Shown here: in pieces, positions 36,965 through 46,294 of the stretch
Layout: every line of letters begins with the position of its first letter
Position numbering within the stretch: position 1 is the first letter of the stretch
Assembly: GCA_030654175.1 (NCBI GenBank)
Contig: JAURXZ010000008.1
Span: forward strand, 303,426-367,425
Source of the DNA: Bacteroidia bacterium
Lineage (GTDB): Bacteria; Bacteroidota; Bacteroidia; 2-12-FULL-35-15
Reading direction: 5' to 3'
Length of the DNA stretch: 64,000 nucleotides
Translations under genes and position numbers: made by a program
The notes under the pieces: model-generated
Database searches by the model: none
Seen by the model: only the letters and a program-made list of their open reading frames with translations
What the model was told of the DNA's origin: nothing

Positions 36965-38206
36965 TTATGCTTTTTCTTCCCAAATGATACAAAGATTCAC
37001 AATTGTTTCAACGGCTTTTTGCATATCCTGTATGGAAACCCATTCATGTTTAGAATGAAATGCATGTTCGCCTGCAAAAATATTAGGACAAGGTAACCCC
37101 ATATAGGAAAGACGAGAGCCATCTGTACCTCCTCTGATACTTGATAATACAGGCTCAATTCCGGATCTGCGAATTGCTTCCAATGCATTATTTACTATTT
37201 CAGGCTTTTTATCCAACACTTGTTTCATGTTACGATATTGTTCTTTCACAACAATATCATATCTTGAATTAGGATATTTTTTGATAACAGTTTCCGTTAA
37301 ATTTTTCAGAAAATCTTCTTGCGTTTTGAGACCTTCCTCGTCAAATGCACGAATAATAAATTGAAGCGTTGATTCTTCAATTGCTCCGGAAATACTTACA
37401 GGGTGAACAAATCCTTCCATTTTTTCGGTGCTTTCAGGACTCATTCTGTCTTTTGGTAATGCAGCAACAATTTCGCTTGCAATTTTTATTGCACTTTCCA
37501 TTTTGTTTTTTGCAAAACCTGGGTGTGTGCTTACTCCATGAATATGTATAGTAAGACCATCTGCCGAAAATGTTTCATTCTCAATATGTCCGAGTTCTTC
37601 GCCATCAATGGTGTAAGCATAGTCCGCACCTAATTTTTCAACGTTCACTTTGTCTGCTCCTCGTCCGATTTCTTCATCAGGAGTAAATAAAATTTTTATT
37701 GTCCCATGTTTTATTTCAGGATGTTTCATTAAATGGTGCGCTGCGTCCATGATCTCAGCCAGACCGGCTTTGTTATCAGCACCAAGTAAAGTAGTGCCGT
37801 CAGTGGTAATAATGTCATTACCTATTTGTTTTAATAAGGACGGATGATCAGCTACCTTAATGATTTGCGTTTTATCATTCAGTAAGATTATATCTTTCCC
37901 ATCATAATTTTTATTCACCTGTGCATTCACTCCTTTACCGGAACAATCCGGAGAAGTATCCATGTGTGAACAAAAACAGATCACTGGGACTTTTTTAGTG
38001 GTATTGCCCGGGATAGTTGCATATATATATCCACATTCATCCATATGTGCATCACTGATACCCATCTCCAATAGCTCCTGAACCAATACACGACCCAGGT
38101 CTTTTTGTTTTTCTGTTGATGGGCAGGTAGGAGATGTTGGATCGCTTTGCGTATCAATTTTTGTATATTTTAAAAAACGATCAGTTACTGTGTGATTGAT
38201 GTTCAT
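36965..38206 (-). CDS. pepT: Peptidase T (tripeptide aminopeptidase, M20B)
   Basis: A 413-residue cytoplasmic zinc peptidase that releases N-terminal residues from tripeptides. All family metal and catalytic motifs are visible: CFCSHMDTSPD (zinc His, catalytic Asp), TLLGADNKAGLAEIMDA (bridging Asp), FTPDEEIGRGAD (catalytic Glu and zinc Glu), YTIDGEELGHIE, SIRGGTDGSRLSYMGLPCPN and GEHAFHSKHEWVS (zinc His). Length and N-terminus (DRFLKYTKIDTQSD) match PepT. There is no signal peptide. It stands alone on the minus strand. Confidence 0.96.
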   Translation of the reverse strand: MNINHTVTDRFLKYTKIDTQSDPTSPTCPSTEKQKDLGRVLVQELLEMGISDAHMDECGYIYATIPGNTTKKVPVICFCSHMDTSPDCSGKGVNAQVNKNYDGKDIILLNDKTQIIKVADHPSLLKQIGNDIITTDGTTLLGADNKAGLAEIMDAAHHLMKHPEIKHGTIKILFTPDEEIGRGADKVNVEKLGADYAYTIDGEELGHIENETFSADGLTIHIHGVSTHPGFAKNKMESAIKIASEIVAALPKDRMSPESTEKMEGFVHPVSISGAIEESTLQFIIRAFDEEGLKTQEDFLKNLTETVIKKYPNSRYDIVVKEQYRNMKQVLDKKPEIVNNALEAIRRSGIEPVLSSIRGGTDGSRLSYMGLPCPNIFAGEHAFHSKHEWVSIQDMQKAVETIVNLCIIWEEKA

Positions 38207-38283
38207 GAGAGCCTCCTTATTTTCTTCCGGATGAAGGAAAGAATTTTTAGTTTTAAATAATTAATTCCTACTGCGAATTACAG

Positions 38284-38291
38284 TATTTTTG
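38284..38291 (+). promoter_or_regulatory. Candidate -7 box TATTTTTG
   Basis: Matches TAnnTTTG, 60 bases upstream of the ATG at 38352, in the divergent gap after pepT. Confidence 0.4.
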
Positions 38292-38351
38292 TTGAATAAA
38301 CAAAGTATGTTTATGGATAATAGTAATTACGTTACGTAAAATAACTACCCA

Positions 38352-38837
38352 ATGGAAAGTTTGAAAGGATCTAAATATAAACGACTTAGCAATGAAGAAT
38401 TACTGGCATTAGAAAAAGAGTTCATCAACTTTTTATCTTCCATGCAAATAACAGGACCGGATTGGGAAAAAATGAAATTGAATGAAGCGCAAAAATCGGA
38501 AGAATTAATTACTGTATTCAGTGATGTGGTATATGATAAAGTTCTGACAAAAATTAAATTTCTTGAATATCGGGATGAAAAAACCTTGAATATTTTTAAA
38601 TGCATGGACGATAAAATTGCACTGGTTGGTTTACGCGTGAAAGAACACAGTTCTTTAGATCTAACGGCTCCCGATATATTCAGTCAATGGACCAACAACA
38701 ATACAAGTGCTATAAACGTAATTAAAACTGAGAAAAATTATGCTAAGGAAAGAGGGGTTGAAATATTTGAATTGCTGCAAACCGGCTGTTTGATCACGGA
38801 TGATAAGTTGTTTAATTTACTGATGGGGATGGTGTAA
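38352..38837 (+). CDS. Conserved hypothetical protein (DUF6495-like)
   Basis: A 161-residue soluble protein without signal peptide or membrane helix. It begins YKRLSNEELLALEKEFINFLSS and holds WEKMKLNEAQKSEELI, VVYDKVLTKIKFLEYRD and TGCLITDDKLFNLLM. The pattern fits a small family found in Bacteroidota that I recall as DUF6495, but I cannot verify this. Predicted mixed alpha/beta. It has its own -7 box and a 300-base gap behind it; function unknown. Confidence 0.72.
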   Translation: MESLKGSKYKRLSNEELLALEKEFINFLSSMQITGPDWEKMKLNEAQKSEELITVFSDVVYDKVLTKIKFLEYRDEKTLNIFKCMDDKIALVGLRVKEHSSLDLTAPDIFSQWTNNNTSAINVIKTEKNYAKERGVEIFELLQTGCLITDDKLFNLLMGMV

Positions 38838-39137
38838 TAATGCATACCGGCCCATTTTTTGATGTTGAATAAATATTATTAAAGAATAATATTGGCCAGT
38901 AAATTTTTTTAACTCCTTCCCAATTTACCTCTTTTTGCATTCTGTTTTTTTTACGAATGATCTTGTTTTTTTACTAATATTTTTAGTTGATTTACCTGAT
39001 TCTCGTCCCACATGTCCTGCTAAGGATAACATTCTGGTCCTAAAATCATTTTAAACAATAATTATCAACAATTAACTGTGAACGTATTTAGGGATTTCTT
39101 CAATTTCTGCTGACTAATATTGAGTATTTTTGTTATA
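38838..39137. other. Intergenic region before surE
   Basis: About 300 AT-rich bases with long T runs near 38940-38985. Apart from the TATTTTTG box at its end I see no hairpin, repeat or small gene. Confidence 0.55.
39125..39132 (+). promoter_or_regulatory. Candidate -7 box TATTTTTG at the surE start
   Basis: Matches TAnnTTTG and ends 5 bases before the surE ATG at 39138. Used as such it would give a leaderless or nearly leaderless transcript. Confidence 0.4.
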
Positions 39138-39911
39138 ATGAAAAATCGTAAACCGCTCATATTAGTGACCAATGACGATGGAGTTACCGCTCCAGGAATT
39201 GCTGCGTTAATAGAAGTAATGAAAACGTTAGGTGATGTGGTAATTGTTGCTCCGGATAAGGCTCAATCCGGAATGGGACATGCTATTACTATTAATTCGA
39301 CATTACGCATTAATAAAATTAAAATATATAACGTAAAAGCAGAGTATAGTTGTACCGGTACACCCGTTGATTGCGTTAAATTTGCTGTTAATAAAATAAT
39401 GCACCGCAAACCGGATCTATGTGTTTCAGGTATTAATCATGGTACCAACATGTCAATCAATGTAATATATTCGGGTACCATGTCAGCCGCAGTGGAAGGC
39501 GCAATTGAGGGCATTCCTTCCATTGGTTTTTCTCTTTCTGATAATTCAATTGATGCAGACTTCACTGCTTGCAAAAAAATAATAAAATCAATTGCATTAA
39601 AAGTCTTGAAAAACGGATTGCCTGAAGGTGTTTGTTTAAATGTGAATATTCCAAAATTGAAATCTGAATTAATAAAAGGTGTAAAAGTTTGTCGTCAGGC
39701 AAAAGCTGTATGGATAGAGAAATTCGATGAGCGGCACGATCCAAATGGTCAGCCTTATTATTGGCTCACCGGCAAATTTGAGAATTTTGATTCCAAAGAA
39801 AAAGATACTGACATTTGGGCGCTGGAGAATGGCTATGTATCAGTTGTTCCAACTCAATTTGATATGACAGCACACAAAGCTATTTCAGAAATTAGTAAAT
39901 GGAAATTGTAA
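39138..39911 (+). CDS. surE: 5'/3'-nucleotidase SurE
   Basis: A 257-residue metal-dependent nucleotidase for nucleoside 5'- and 3'-monophosphates. The family N-terminal motif ILVTNDDGVTAPGI carries the metal-binding Asp pair. VVIVAPDKAQSGMGHAIT, CTGTPVDCVKFAVN and VSGINHGTNMSINVIYSGTM follow, all catalytic-site blocks. The C-terminal region ends with VSVVPTQFDMTAH. The TTG in frame at 39120 is rejected as it overlaps the promoter box and adds a non-family extension. It heads a same-strand cluster with a small membrane protein, lpxB and a SpoIID-like gene. Confidence 0.95.
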   Translation: MKNRKPLILVTNDDGVTAPGIAALIEVMKTLGDVVIVAPDKAQSGMGHAITINSTLRINKIKIYNVKAEYSCTGTPVDCVKFAVNKIMHRKPDLCVSGINHGTNMSINVIYSGTMSAAVEGAIEGIPSIGFSLSDNSIDADFTACKKIIKSIALKVLKNGLPEGVCLNVNIPKLKSELIKGVKVCRQAKAVWIEKFDERHDPNGQPYYWLTGKFENFDSKEKDTDIWALENGYVSVVPTQFDMTAHKAISEISKWKL

Positions 39912-39964
39912 GGGAAATTAGTTCCAACTTTAATTTTTAAACTTTCAAACTTTAAACTAATCAC

Positions 39965-40261
39965 ATGAAAAATTTTGATTTTGATAAGACATGGATTGGT
40001 CTGATACTGGGATTGATAACACCTTTTATTGCATTTATGCTTTATTATTTTATCAACTATCATTATATGACCTTTAGGAATTTCATGAATCATATGAAGT
40101 TGGGAAATACCTATACGCCAATAATTTCTTTATGTGTTTTAGCCAATTTAATTGTTTTTTATTTATTTATTTATAAAAACAAATACATGGGAACGCGTGG
40201 CGTATTGGCTTCTACATTTATCTGGGCCGCCTTTATTCTTTATTTAAAATTCTTTACGTAA
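39965..40261 (+). CDS. Small membrane protein between surE and lpxB
   Basis: A 98-residue hydrophobic protein with three predicted membrane helices: IGLILGLITPFIAFMLYYFI (~11-30), TPIISLCVLANLIVFYLFIY (~51-70) and VLASTFIWAAFILYLKFF (~80-97). Between the first two is a short basic, His-rich loop (YHYMTFRNFMNHMK). It has no recognised domain. The stop is 7 bases before lpxB, so it is almost surely co-transcribed and may work in the envelope or with LpxB; that is inference from position. Confidence 0.78.
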   Translation: MKNFDFDKTWIGLILGLITPFIAFMLYYFINYHYMTFRNFMNHMKLGNTYTPIISLCVLANLIVFYLFIYKNKYMGTRGVLASTFIWAAFILYLKFFT

Positions 40262-40268
40262 CCAACTG

Positions 40269-41366
40269 ATGAACTATTATATTATTGCAGGCGAAGCATC
40301 AGGTGATTTACATGCATCTAACTTAATAAAAGAGTTGAAGGTTTTAGATGTGAATGCTAAATTTCGATGCTGGGGTGGGGATTTAATGAAAGAACAGGGT
40401 GCTCATCTGGTAAAACATTACCGTGAACTGGCATTTATGGGATTCACCGAAGTGTTGATGAATTTACGGACCATCCTTTCAAATATTGATTTTTGCAAAA
40501 AAGATATTTTACAGCACAAACCGGATGTATTGATCTTGGTGGATTACCCGGGCTTTAATTTACGCATTGCCGAATTTGCAAAATCTATCGGTATAAAAGT
40601 ATTTTATTATATCTCCCCGCAAATATGGGCATGGAAACAATCCCGTGTTCATAAAATAAAACGGGTGGTAGATAAAATGTTCGTGATACTTCCTTTTGAA
40701 AAAGAATTTTATCAACGCTTTGATTGTAAAGTAGATTTTGTTGGGCATCCATTGCTGGATGCTGTTGCAAATTATTCAAAACAAGCAAGCACATTATCAA
40801 TACAAACAGATAAGAAAATTATTGCGTTACTTCCCGGCAGCAGAAAGCAGGAGATCGCAACAATGCTACCTATAATGCTTTCAATGCAAAAGTATTATGA
40901 TAATTATTTATTTGTAATTGCCGGTGCCCCTTCTCAAAGCAAAGAATTTTATCAAACATTTATATCCAAATCTAACGTTGAGATTGTTTATAATCAAACC
41001 TACCAGTTATTGCAAAAAGCCGAAGTAGCATTAGTTACTTCCGGAACCGCTACTCTTGAAACAGCATTGTTTGGCGTACCGGAAGTGGTTTGTTACAAAG
41101 GTGGGGCTATTTCTTATGCAATTGCTAAACAATTAGTAAAAGTAAAATATATATCTCTTGTAAACCTGATAATGGATAAGGAAATTGTGAAGGAATTGAT
41201 TCAAAGTGAATTAAATGAAACCAATCTCAAAATTGAGCTGGATAAATTATTAAATCCCGGAACAAGAAATGAATTATTAGCCGATTATGCCGGACTTGTT
41301 GAAAAACTTGGTGGTTCAGGGGCGTCAAAAAAAACTGCAACTTTAATGATTAATTATTTAAGATGA
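40269..41366 (+). CDS. lpxB: Lipid-A-disaccharide synthase
   Basis: A 365-residue glycosyltransferase (GT19) that joins UDP-diacylglucosamine and lipid X to form the lipid A disaccharide at the inner face of the cytoplasmic membrane. Motifs: AGEASGDLHASNLIKEL at the N-terminus, VLILVDYPGFNLRIAEFA, YYISPQIWAWKQSRVHKIK, FVGHPLLDAV, ALLPGSRKQEIATMLP and LVTSGTATLETALFGVPEVV. It overlaps the next gene by 4 bases (ATGA), which indicates translational coupling. Confidence 0.96.
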   Translation: MNYYIIAGEASGDLHASNLIKELKVLDVNAKFRCWGGDLMKEQGAHLVKHYRELAFMGFTEVLMNLRTILSNIDFCKKDILQHKPDVLILVDYPGFNLRIAEFAKSIGIKVFYYISPQIWAWKQSRVHKIKRVVDKMFVILPFEKEFYQRFDCKVDFVGHPLLDAVANYSKQASTLSIQTDKKIIALLPGSRKQEIATMLPIMLSMQKYYDNYLFVIAGAPSQSKEFYQTFISKSNVEIVYNQTYQLLQKAEVALVTSGTATLETALFGVPEVVCYKGGAISYAIAKQLVKVKYISLVNLIMDKEIVKELIQSELNETNLKIELDKLLNPGTRNELLADYAGLVEKLGGSGASKKTATLMINYLR

Positions 41367-42535
41367 GAAAAAATAGTTTATTGTTAGTGTTATTACTATT
41401 GTTTTTTGTGTTTCAATCGAACGCTAATATTGTTAGTGTTCGTATTTTGACTACCAAAATTATAAACACATTAATCTTTTCACCAATCGGCAGTAGTTAT
41501 TCTGTTTATGGTGATGGTGTGTTGCTGGAAAATTGTGACCCAACGGGTATTTTTCAAATGAGCATTGAGGGAGATTTCATTCGTTTAAAAACATTTGAAA
41601 AGGAGATAGGCAAATTTAATATCATTAAAATGATTGCAAAGGAACCTGTGGCAGCATTTAAAGTAAAATCCGTAATTCCTCAGGGCAAAGTTCGTACTTA
41701 CGATGATAACCTTGAGATCATGTTAACACAGGATAAATCCCAACTTTTACTTATCAATAAAGTTGATCTGGAACATTATATTGCAGGAGTAGTTGAGTCA
41801 GAAGGAGGGAGAGGTAGTAATTTGGAATATTACAAAATTCAGGCTATTTTATGTCGTACTTATTTATTAGCTCATCTCAATCGCCACATTTTAGAGGGAT
41901 TTGAGGTTTGTGATGATGTTCATTGTCAGGCGTATTCCAATAAAGCTAGTGATAATAATATTGTAAAAGCTGTATCGGCTTCAAAAGGAATAGTGGTGGT
42001 GGATAATAATTTGAATTTGATCACAGCGGCATTTCATTCCAATTGCGGTGGCGAAACCTGCAATTCTCAGGATGTATGGGCAATGTCGACTACTTATCTT
42101 AAATCGGTCAGGGACACTTTTTGTCTTTCTCAATCTCAGGCCCACTGGCAGCGTATAATTCCTTTGGAGGACTGGCAGGCATACATACAATTAAAGCATA
42201 AGTATCCTGTTGATGATAGTTTGAATTTTATTCGTGGAACATCATTTTCACAGGCCGCGGGTAGAGAAATTTATTTTAAGGATAAAGATCTGAAAATTCC
42301 GCTAAAAAATATCCGTTCCGATTTCAAATTAAAATCAACTTATTTTTCTATTGAACAAGTTGGAAATTCCATAAAATTTAAAGGTCGTGGATATGGCCAT
42401 GGTGTAGGTCTTTGTCAGGAAGGAGCTATGCGCATGGCGAAGTTGAAATATTCATACGAATACATTCTTCATTACTATTATAAAGATGTGAATTTGGTGG
42501 ATGTTTCAGCACTAAATTATTTCAGACAAGAGTAA
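41363..42535 (+). CDS. SpoIID/LytB-domain protein, exported
   Basis: A 390-residue protein with a signal peptide (~1-21, ending SNA). The SpoIID/LytB domain covers ~100-380: LEHYIAGVVESEGG, YYKIQAILCRTYLLAHLNRH, CDDVHCQAYSNKASDNN, AAFHSNCGGETCNSQDVW and GRGYGHGVGLCQEGAMRMA. SpoIID is a lytic transglycosylase acting on denuded glycan strands; LytB is an amidase enhancer. In non-sporulating Bacteroidota a role in peptidoglycan remodelling is inferred. It overlaps lpxB by 4 bases and ends 8 bases from the convergent M14 gene. Confidence 0.92.
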   Translation: MRKNSLLLVLLLLFFVFQSNANIVSVRILTTKIINTLIFSPIGSSYSVYGDGVLLENCDPTGIFQMSIEGDFIRLKTFEKEIGKFNIIKMIAKEPVAAFKVKSVIPQGKVRTYDDNLEIMLTQDKSQLLLINKVDLEHYIAGVVESEGGRGSNLEYYKIQAILCRTYLLAHLNRHILEGFEVCDDVHCQAYSNKASDNNIVKAVSASKGIVVVDNNLNLITAAFHSNCGGETCNSQDVWAMSTTYLKSVRDTFCLSQSQAHWQRIIPLEDWQAYIQLKHKYPVDDSLNFIRGTSFSQAAGREIYFKDKDLKIPLKNIRSDFKLKSTYFSIEQVGNSIKFKGRGYGHGVGLCQEGAMRMAKLKYSYEYILHYYYKDVNLVDVSALNYFRQE

Positions 42536-42543
42536 AAGGGGCT

Positions 42544-44976
42544 TCACTTCAAAACAACCATCTTCATCATTTTAGAATGGAAATTTTCGTTTCCTACCCG
42601 ATAAAAATAGGTTCCATTTGATAAAGGCCTAACGTCTATTGATATTGAAGTTTGTTTGTCAGAAATTTTTTCTTGTCTCACAAGTTCGCCTATTGCATTG
42701 TATATATTTAACATCAGGTTGCTTTTATTATTTAGCGCAATGTTAACATGAGTAATTGTATTTGCGGGATTTGGAATGTTTTGTGAGATCAGATATTCTT
42801 TGGAACTTACTTCTTCTATTTGGGTTGTTGATGATATTATGTTAACCGAAAGATCATCAAAATAAAATCCATCATATGTAAGACCCTGATCACTTACCAT
42901 TTTAAAACGAATTTTTATGATTTGACCTACATAATTATTCAAACTCATTTCTTCCCATACCCATGTTGCCTGGAAACCATCATACAATGGGTTCCCAAGA
43001 TCCTGACTGTTGTTTCCGGGTTTTGTGAATTTTCCGCATAATGGTACCCAGCTGATTCCATTATCATCAGAAGCTTCCACTTCCACATAATCATAAGCGG
43101 CTTCAATTTCCCATTTTGCCCAAAAATTTAATGAAGCTGATAATGCCGAAGTCAGATCTATAGTACTATTTAATGTAAGTTTTTTGTTGCTGTTATCATT
43201 ATAATTGCCGGTAGGGCTGTCAGTTATGGAGCTTGCTGGGGAAACAAATTCGGTGTTTGATATTCCCCAGCTGCCACCTGTAGATGTGAAACCGGAAACA
43301 GATGATCCATTATTAGTAAGCAATACTGTTGATGATCCATAAATTTTTGTGATGGTATCATTGTTGTCGTAAAATCCATTATTAACGCGGAGTATGTAGC
43401 TAAATGTTTGTCCGGAGGTGATGGATGAATTAAGGGTATAAGAAATTGAATCCTGGCTTATTTGTAATAAACTCATCGTTGGAAATGTTTTTGGTGAGCC
43501 AACTGATGTTATCCAACTATCTAAAGGTATTATAGAAACGGTGTAAACAGCAGGATTGTCTAATCCAAGACGTTGAATATTAAAATTAAAATAACCGTTT
43601 TGCTGATTGATAACTGAAGGAGAAGCATCTTCAGCAATTGCATATTTTCCTGCAAGGTGAGCCATATAAAGGTTTTGGCTGATATTAACTTTGCAAATAG
43701 GAATGATATTGCTTTGGGCAGGCCAGAATCCATCTGAAGCATCTCCCGCTTCAGGAGTCATGGATAAAATTTTCGGTTTTGAGGTTTGCTCGCCATACAT
43801 CCAATCGTCTGAATCTCCATTGGTAACATAACCTACCGTTTGATCTCCTGTTCCAAAAGCATAACTGTTATCAGTGGTGAGTAGCTGCGCATAGTTCACG
43901 TATGTGGCTGAGTCAGGAGTATAAATAGATAACTCATAACCCCAGGGATATATCAGCAAATTACCATAAGTATGATAGTTCAGGGCAATTTTAAACTGGT
44001 GGTTGTCACAGAAATATTTTAGAGCTTGTGTTTCCGGTTCTGAAAATGGAGAAGGTCCACGATACGTCTCATCAGTTGTACTTGGAGATGACCCTGTATC
44101 ATCATAACCCCAATTAAATCCATAATTTCTATTCAGATCAATACCATAGGTGCCATCATTATTATTTCTTCTGTTTTTTCTCCACATGCCACCTCCATTA
44201 GGGTCTGTGGTTTGGTTATAAACATAACCATCGGGGTTAACACAAGGCACAAAATACATTTCCGTATTATTAATAAGGTTTTGAATTTCGGTATTTGTTG
44301 AGTAATTTTCTAATAAATACCACATGTAATAGATCAATTGAGAAAGTGAAGCAGCTTCTCTGGCGTGGTGTAAAGAATTATAAAATACTTCAGGTTCAGT
44401 TTCATCCACATTAGGATTGTCAGAAATTTTCACCCAATAGATCGGTCTGCCTTCAACGCTGGTAAAGGAGCCAATTGCATCTTTAATGGTAATTAAGTTA
44501 GGGTAGAGAGCAGCCATATTATTAAGCTGGGTGAGCATCTCTGCATAAGTAAAAAAGCCGCCCATGGAGCCCAATTGAAAGTTAGAAGGTGTAACGATGT
44601 TGTTGCCGGAGGAAGAATTACAATCAGAATTTCTATTTATGTTTTTTTCGTCTCCAACATAGCCGGCATTTTCTTTTTTTTTTAATGATGTTTCTTTATT
44701 TTGCTCTACATAGAATTTAGCTACATCGTCAATAATAATTTCAACCGTAAAACCGTTTTCTTTTGCAATATTAATTTCGCGTTCCGAAAAATCAGAAATA
44801 AAATAAATATTTTTTTTACTTTCTCCATGGTCCACTGCTAAACCAAGTTTAGAAAGGTTTTTTAAGGTTTTTTCTTTAGTATCCAGGTATATTTTAGCCC
44901 TTGAATATTTAGGCTGTTGGGCGTAAGTAATAAATGGGAAAATAATTACGAGTAAGAAGAATAGTAATTTTTTCAT
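42544..44976 (-). CDS. Secreted M14 zinc carboxypeptidase with T9SS sorting domain
   Basis: An 810-residue exported protein. Signal peptide 1-19 (ending TYAQ), then a propeptide-like region (~20-130), then an M14 carboxypeptidase domain (~135-450). Zinc ligands are in SLHHAREAAS (HxxE) and the His of ALNYHTYGNLLIYPWG. The substrate-binding residues are in GIDLNRNYGFNWG, and the catalytic Glu in MTPEAGDASDGFW. A beta-sandwich region follows, then an MAM/jelly-roll-like domain (~560-720, FDDLSVN), and a T9SS type A domain (SQNIPNPANTITHVNIAL to VVLK; the Y of YPNP is replaced). It would digest peptides outside the cell. Confidence 0.93.
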   Translation of the reverse strand: MKKLLFFLLVIIFPFITYAQQPKYSRAKIYLDTKEKTLKNLSKLGLAVDHGESKKNIYFISDFSEREINIAKENGFTVEIIIDDVAKFYVEQNKETSLKKKENAGYVGDEKNINRNSDCNSSSGNNIVTPSNFQLGSMGGFFTYAEMLTQLNNMAALYPNLITIKDAIGSFTSVEGRPIYWVKISDNPNVDETEPEVFYNSLHHAREAASLSQLIYYMWYLLENYSTNTEIQNLINNTEMYFVPCVNPDGYVYNQTTDPNGGGMWRKNRRNNNDGTYGIDLNRNYGFNWGYDDTGSSPSTTDETYRGPSPFSEPETQALKYFCDNHQFKIALNYHTYGNLLIYPWGYELSIYTPDSATYVNYAQLLTTDNSYAFGTGDQTVGYVTNGDSDDWMYGEQTSKPKILSMTPEAGDASDGFWPAQSNIIPICKVNISQNLYMAHLAGKYAIAEDASPSVINQQNGYFNFNIQRLGLDNPAVYTVSIIPLDSWITSVGSPKTFPTMSLLQISQDSISYTLNSSITSGQTFSYILRVNNGFYDNNDTITKIYGSSTVLLTNNGSSVSGFTSTGGSWGISNTEFVSPASSITDSPTGNYNDNSNKKLTLNSTIDLTSALSASLNFWAKWEIEAAYDYVEVEASDDNGISWVPLCGKFTKPGNNSQDLGNPLYDGFQATWVWEEMSLNNYVGQIIKIRFKMVSDQGLTYDGFYFDDLSVNIISSTTQIEEVSSKEYLISQNIPNPANTITHVNIALNNKSNLMLNIYNAIGELVRQEKISDKQTSISIDVRPLSNGTYFYRVGNENFHSKMMKMVVLK

Positions 44977-45112
44977 ATCATTGTATTTTTAGTAAATATA
45001 AAATATATTTCTCAAAAAAGCAATGATTAAGGGTATAACTGCATTTATGTCTATTAATAAATAGCAGCATAAAAGAGCGGGAATAGTTATCAACTAACAA
45101 GCAATAGACAGC

Positions 45113-46150
45113 TTAATTATATTTTTCTTTTAAAAAAGAAAAGTAATTACGAAGGTTTGATCTGTGAACTTCCTGATATTCTTTATCAAAAATTTCGTAT
45201 TGAGAGTCGTAACGGGTAAAGGCCATAAAAAAGGCATTTTTCTCAGTAAAGGCCTGTAATGAATAGTTGAAATAATTTTTTCTTTTATATAGTGGCAAAC
45301 GATTAACACCAAGCACTATTTCTTTAATTAATTTATTTTTCTTTTGTTTTTTAATTTTCTCCGTATCCTTTACAGATAGGGTAGAGTAGAGGCTGTCCAG
45401 TCGTTCTGAACTTTTTAATATATATTCTTTAAAACAGGTTTCATCTTTTTTACTCTTTTCATAATCGATGTATTGTTTGGAGTTAATGCCATATTTTAAA
45501 ATTAAAAAATTTTCTGCGCCTTTATCGCCAATAAAATTGGCTACGTTTTCATTAAAAGTGACATCATTTTTTACATATATTGTTCCATGAGTTAGTTCAT
45601 GAATGATAAGATTGGCAAGCTGTCCTTCACTTTTATAAAGCATATTGGAAAGAATAGGATCTTTGAACCATCCTAATGTTGACCAACCTGATGGACTATA
45701 AACATCAACATCATACCCTTTCCCTTTTAATGATAAAATTTCTTTTTCCGCTTCCTTCTTATTAAAAAATCCTTTGTAAGAAACAGCTCCTAAAAATGGA
45801 AACGTCCATTCTTTGGCTTTGAACGAATAAGGCTCACATGCTGATACCGTCAGTAAAATAGGTTTGTTATGTTGATTATAAACAGTTGAATAATTCTGGC
45901 TTTCATTGATACCAATACTGTCAAATGCATATTGTTTTATTTCAACGATCAATTTTAATTTTTGTTTTAATGAATCGGGGAAAGAAGCATCTTGTAAAAT
46001 TTCCGTAAGGGGTTGCGAGTTCCAAACAATTGTTAACTGCCCTTTCCCTTGTGAAACTCCATAGATCACCAAATCATTCCATATCAAACAAGCTAGCATG
46101 ATAAGCAGGAACACTATTTCAAAAGATAATTTGATGATTTTTTTAAACAT
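45113..46150 (-). CDS. Putative membrane-anchored aminopeptidase (PF10023-like)
   Basis: A 345-residue protein with an N-terminal membrane anchor (IIKLSFEIVFLLIMLACLIW, ~4-23). The YGVSQGKGQLTIVWNSQPL opening, the DVDVYSPSGWSTLGWFKDPILSNM block and the zinc-type LIIHELTHGTIYVKN followed by FNENVANFIGDKGA are those of the family annotated in Pfam as putative aminopeptidase (PF10023, from memory). HELTH gives the HExxH pair, and E in NENVAN is the likely third ligand. Substrate is unproven. It is monocistronic on the minus strand. Confidence 0.85.
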   Translation of the reverse strand: MFKKIIKLSFEIVFLLIMLACLIWNDLVIYGVSQGKGQLTIVWNSQPLTEILQDASFPDSLKQKLKLIVEIKQYAFDSIGINESQNYSTVYNQHNKPILLTVSACEPYSFKAKEWTFPFLGAVSYKGFFNKKEAEKEILSLKGKGYDVDVYSPSGWSTLGWFKDPILSNMLYKSEGQLANLIIHELTHGTIYVKNDVTFNENVANFIGDKGAENFLILKYGINSKQYIDYEKSKKDETCFKEYILKSSERLDSLYSTLSVKDTEKIKKQKKNKLIKEIVLGVNRLPLYKRKNYFNYSLQAFTEKNAFFMAFTRYDSQYEIFDKEYQEVHRSNLRNYFSFLKEKYN

Positions 46151-46271
46151 TTAACAAAGGTATTAAAAAGCAAGCATTATCATCAAAGCTTTGCTAGGAA
46201 CGTATTTTTTTGTTTTTTTGAACACCTCCTTTTGAGAGTAACGAACGGACTGAATTTTCAATTTTATTTTC

Positions 46272-46279
46272 TACATTTG
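46272..46279 (+). promoter_or_regulatory. Candidate -7 box TACATTTG
   Basis: Matches TAnnTTTG and lies 15 bases upstream of the ATG at 46295. Confidence 0.45.
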
Positions 46280-46294
46280 AATTAAAAATTAATT

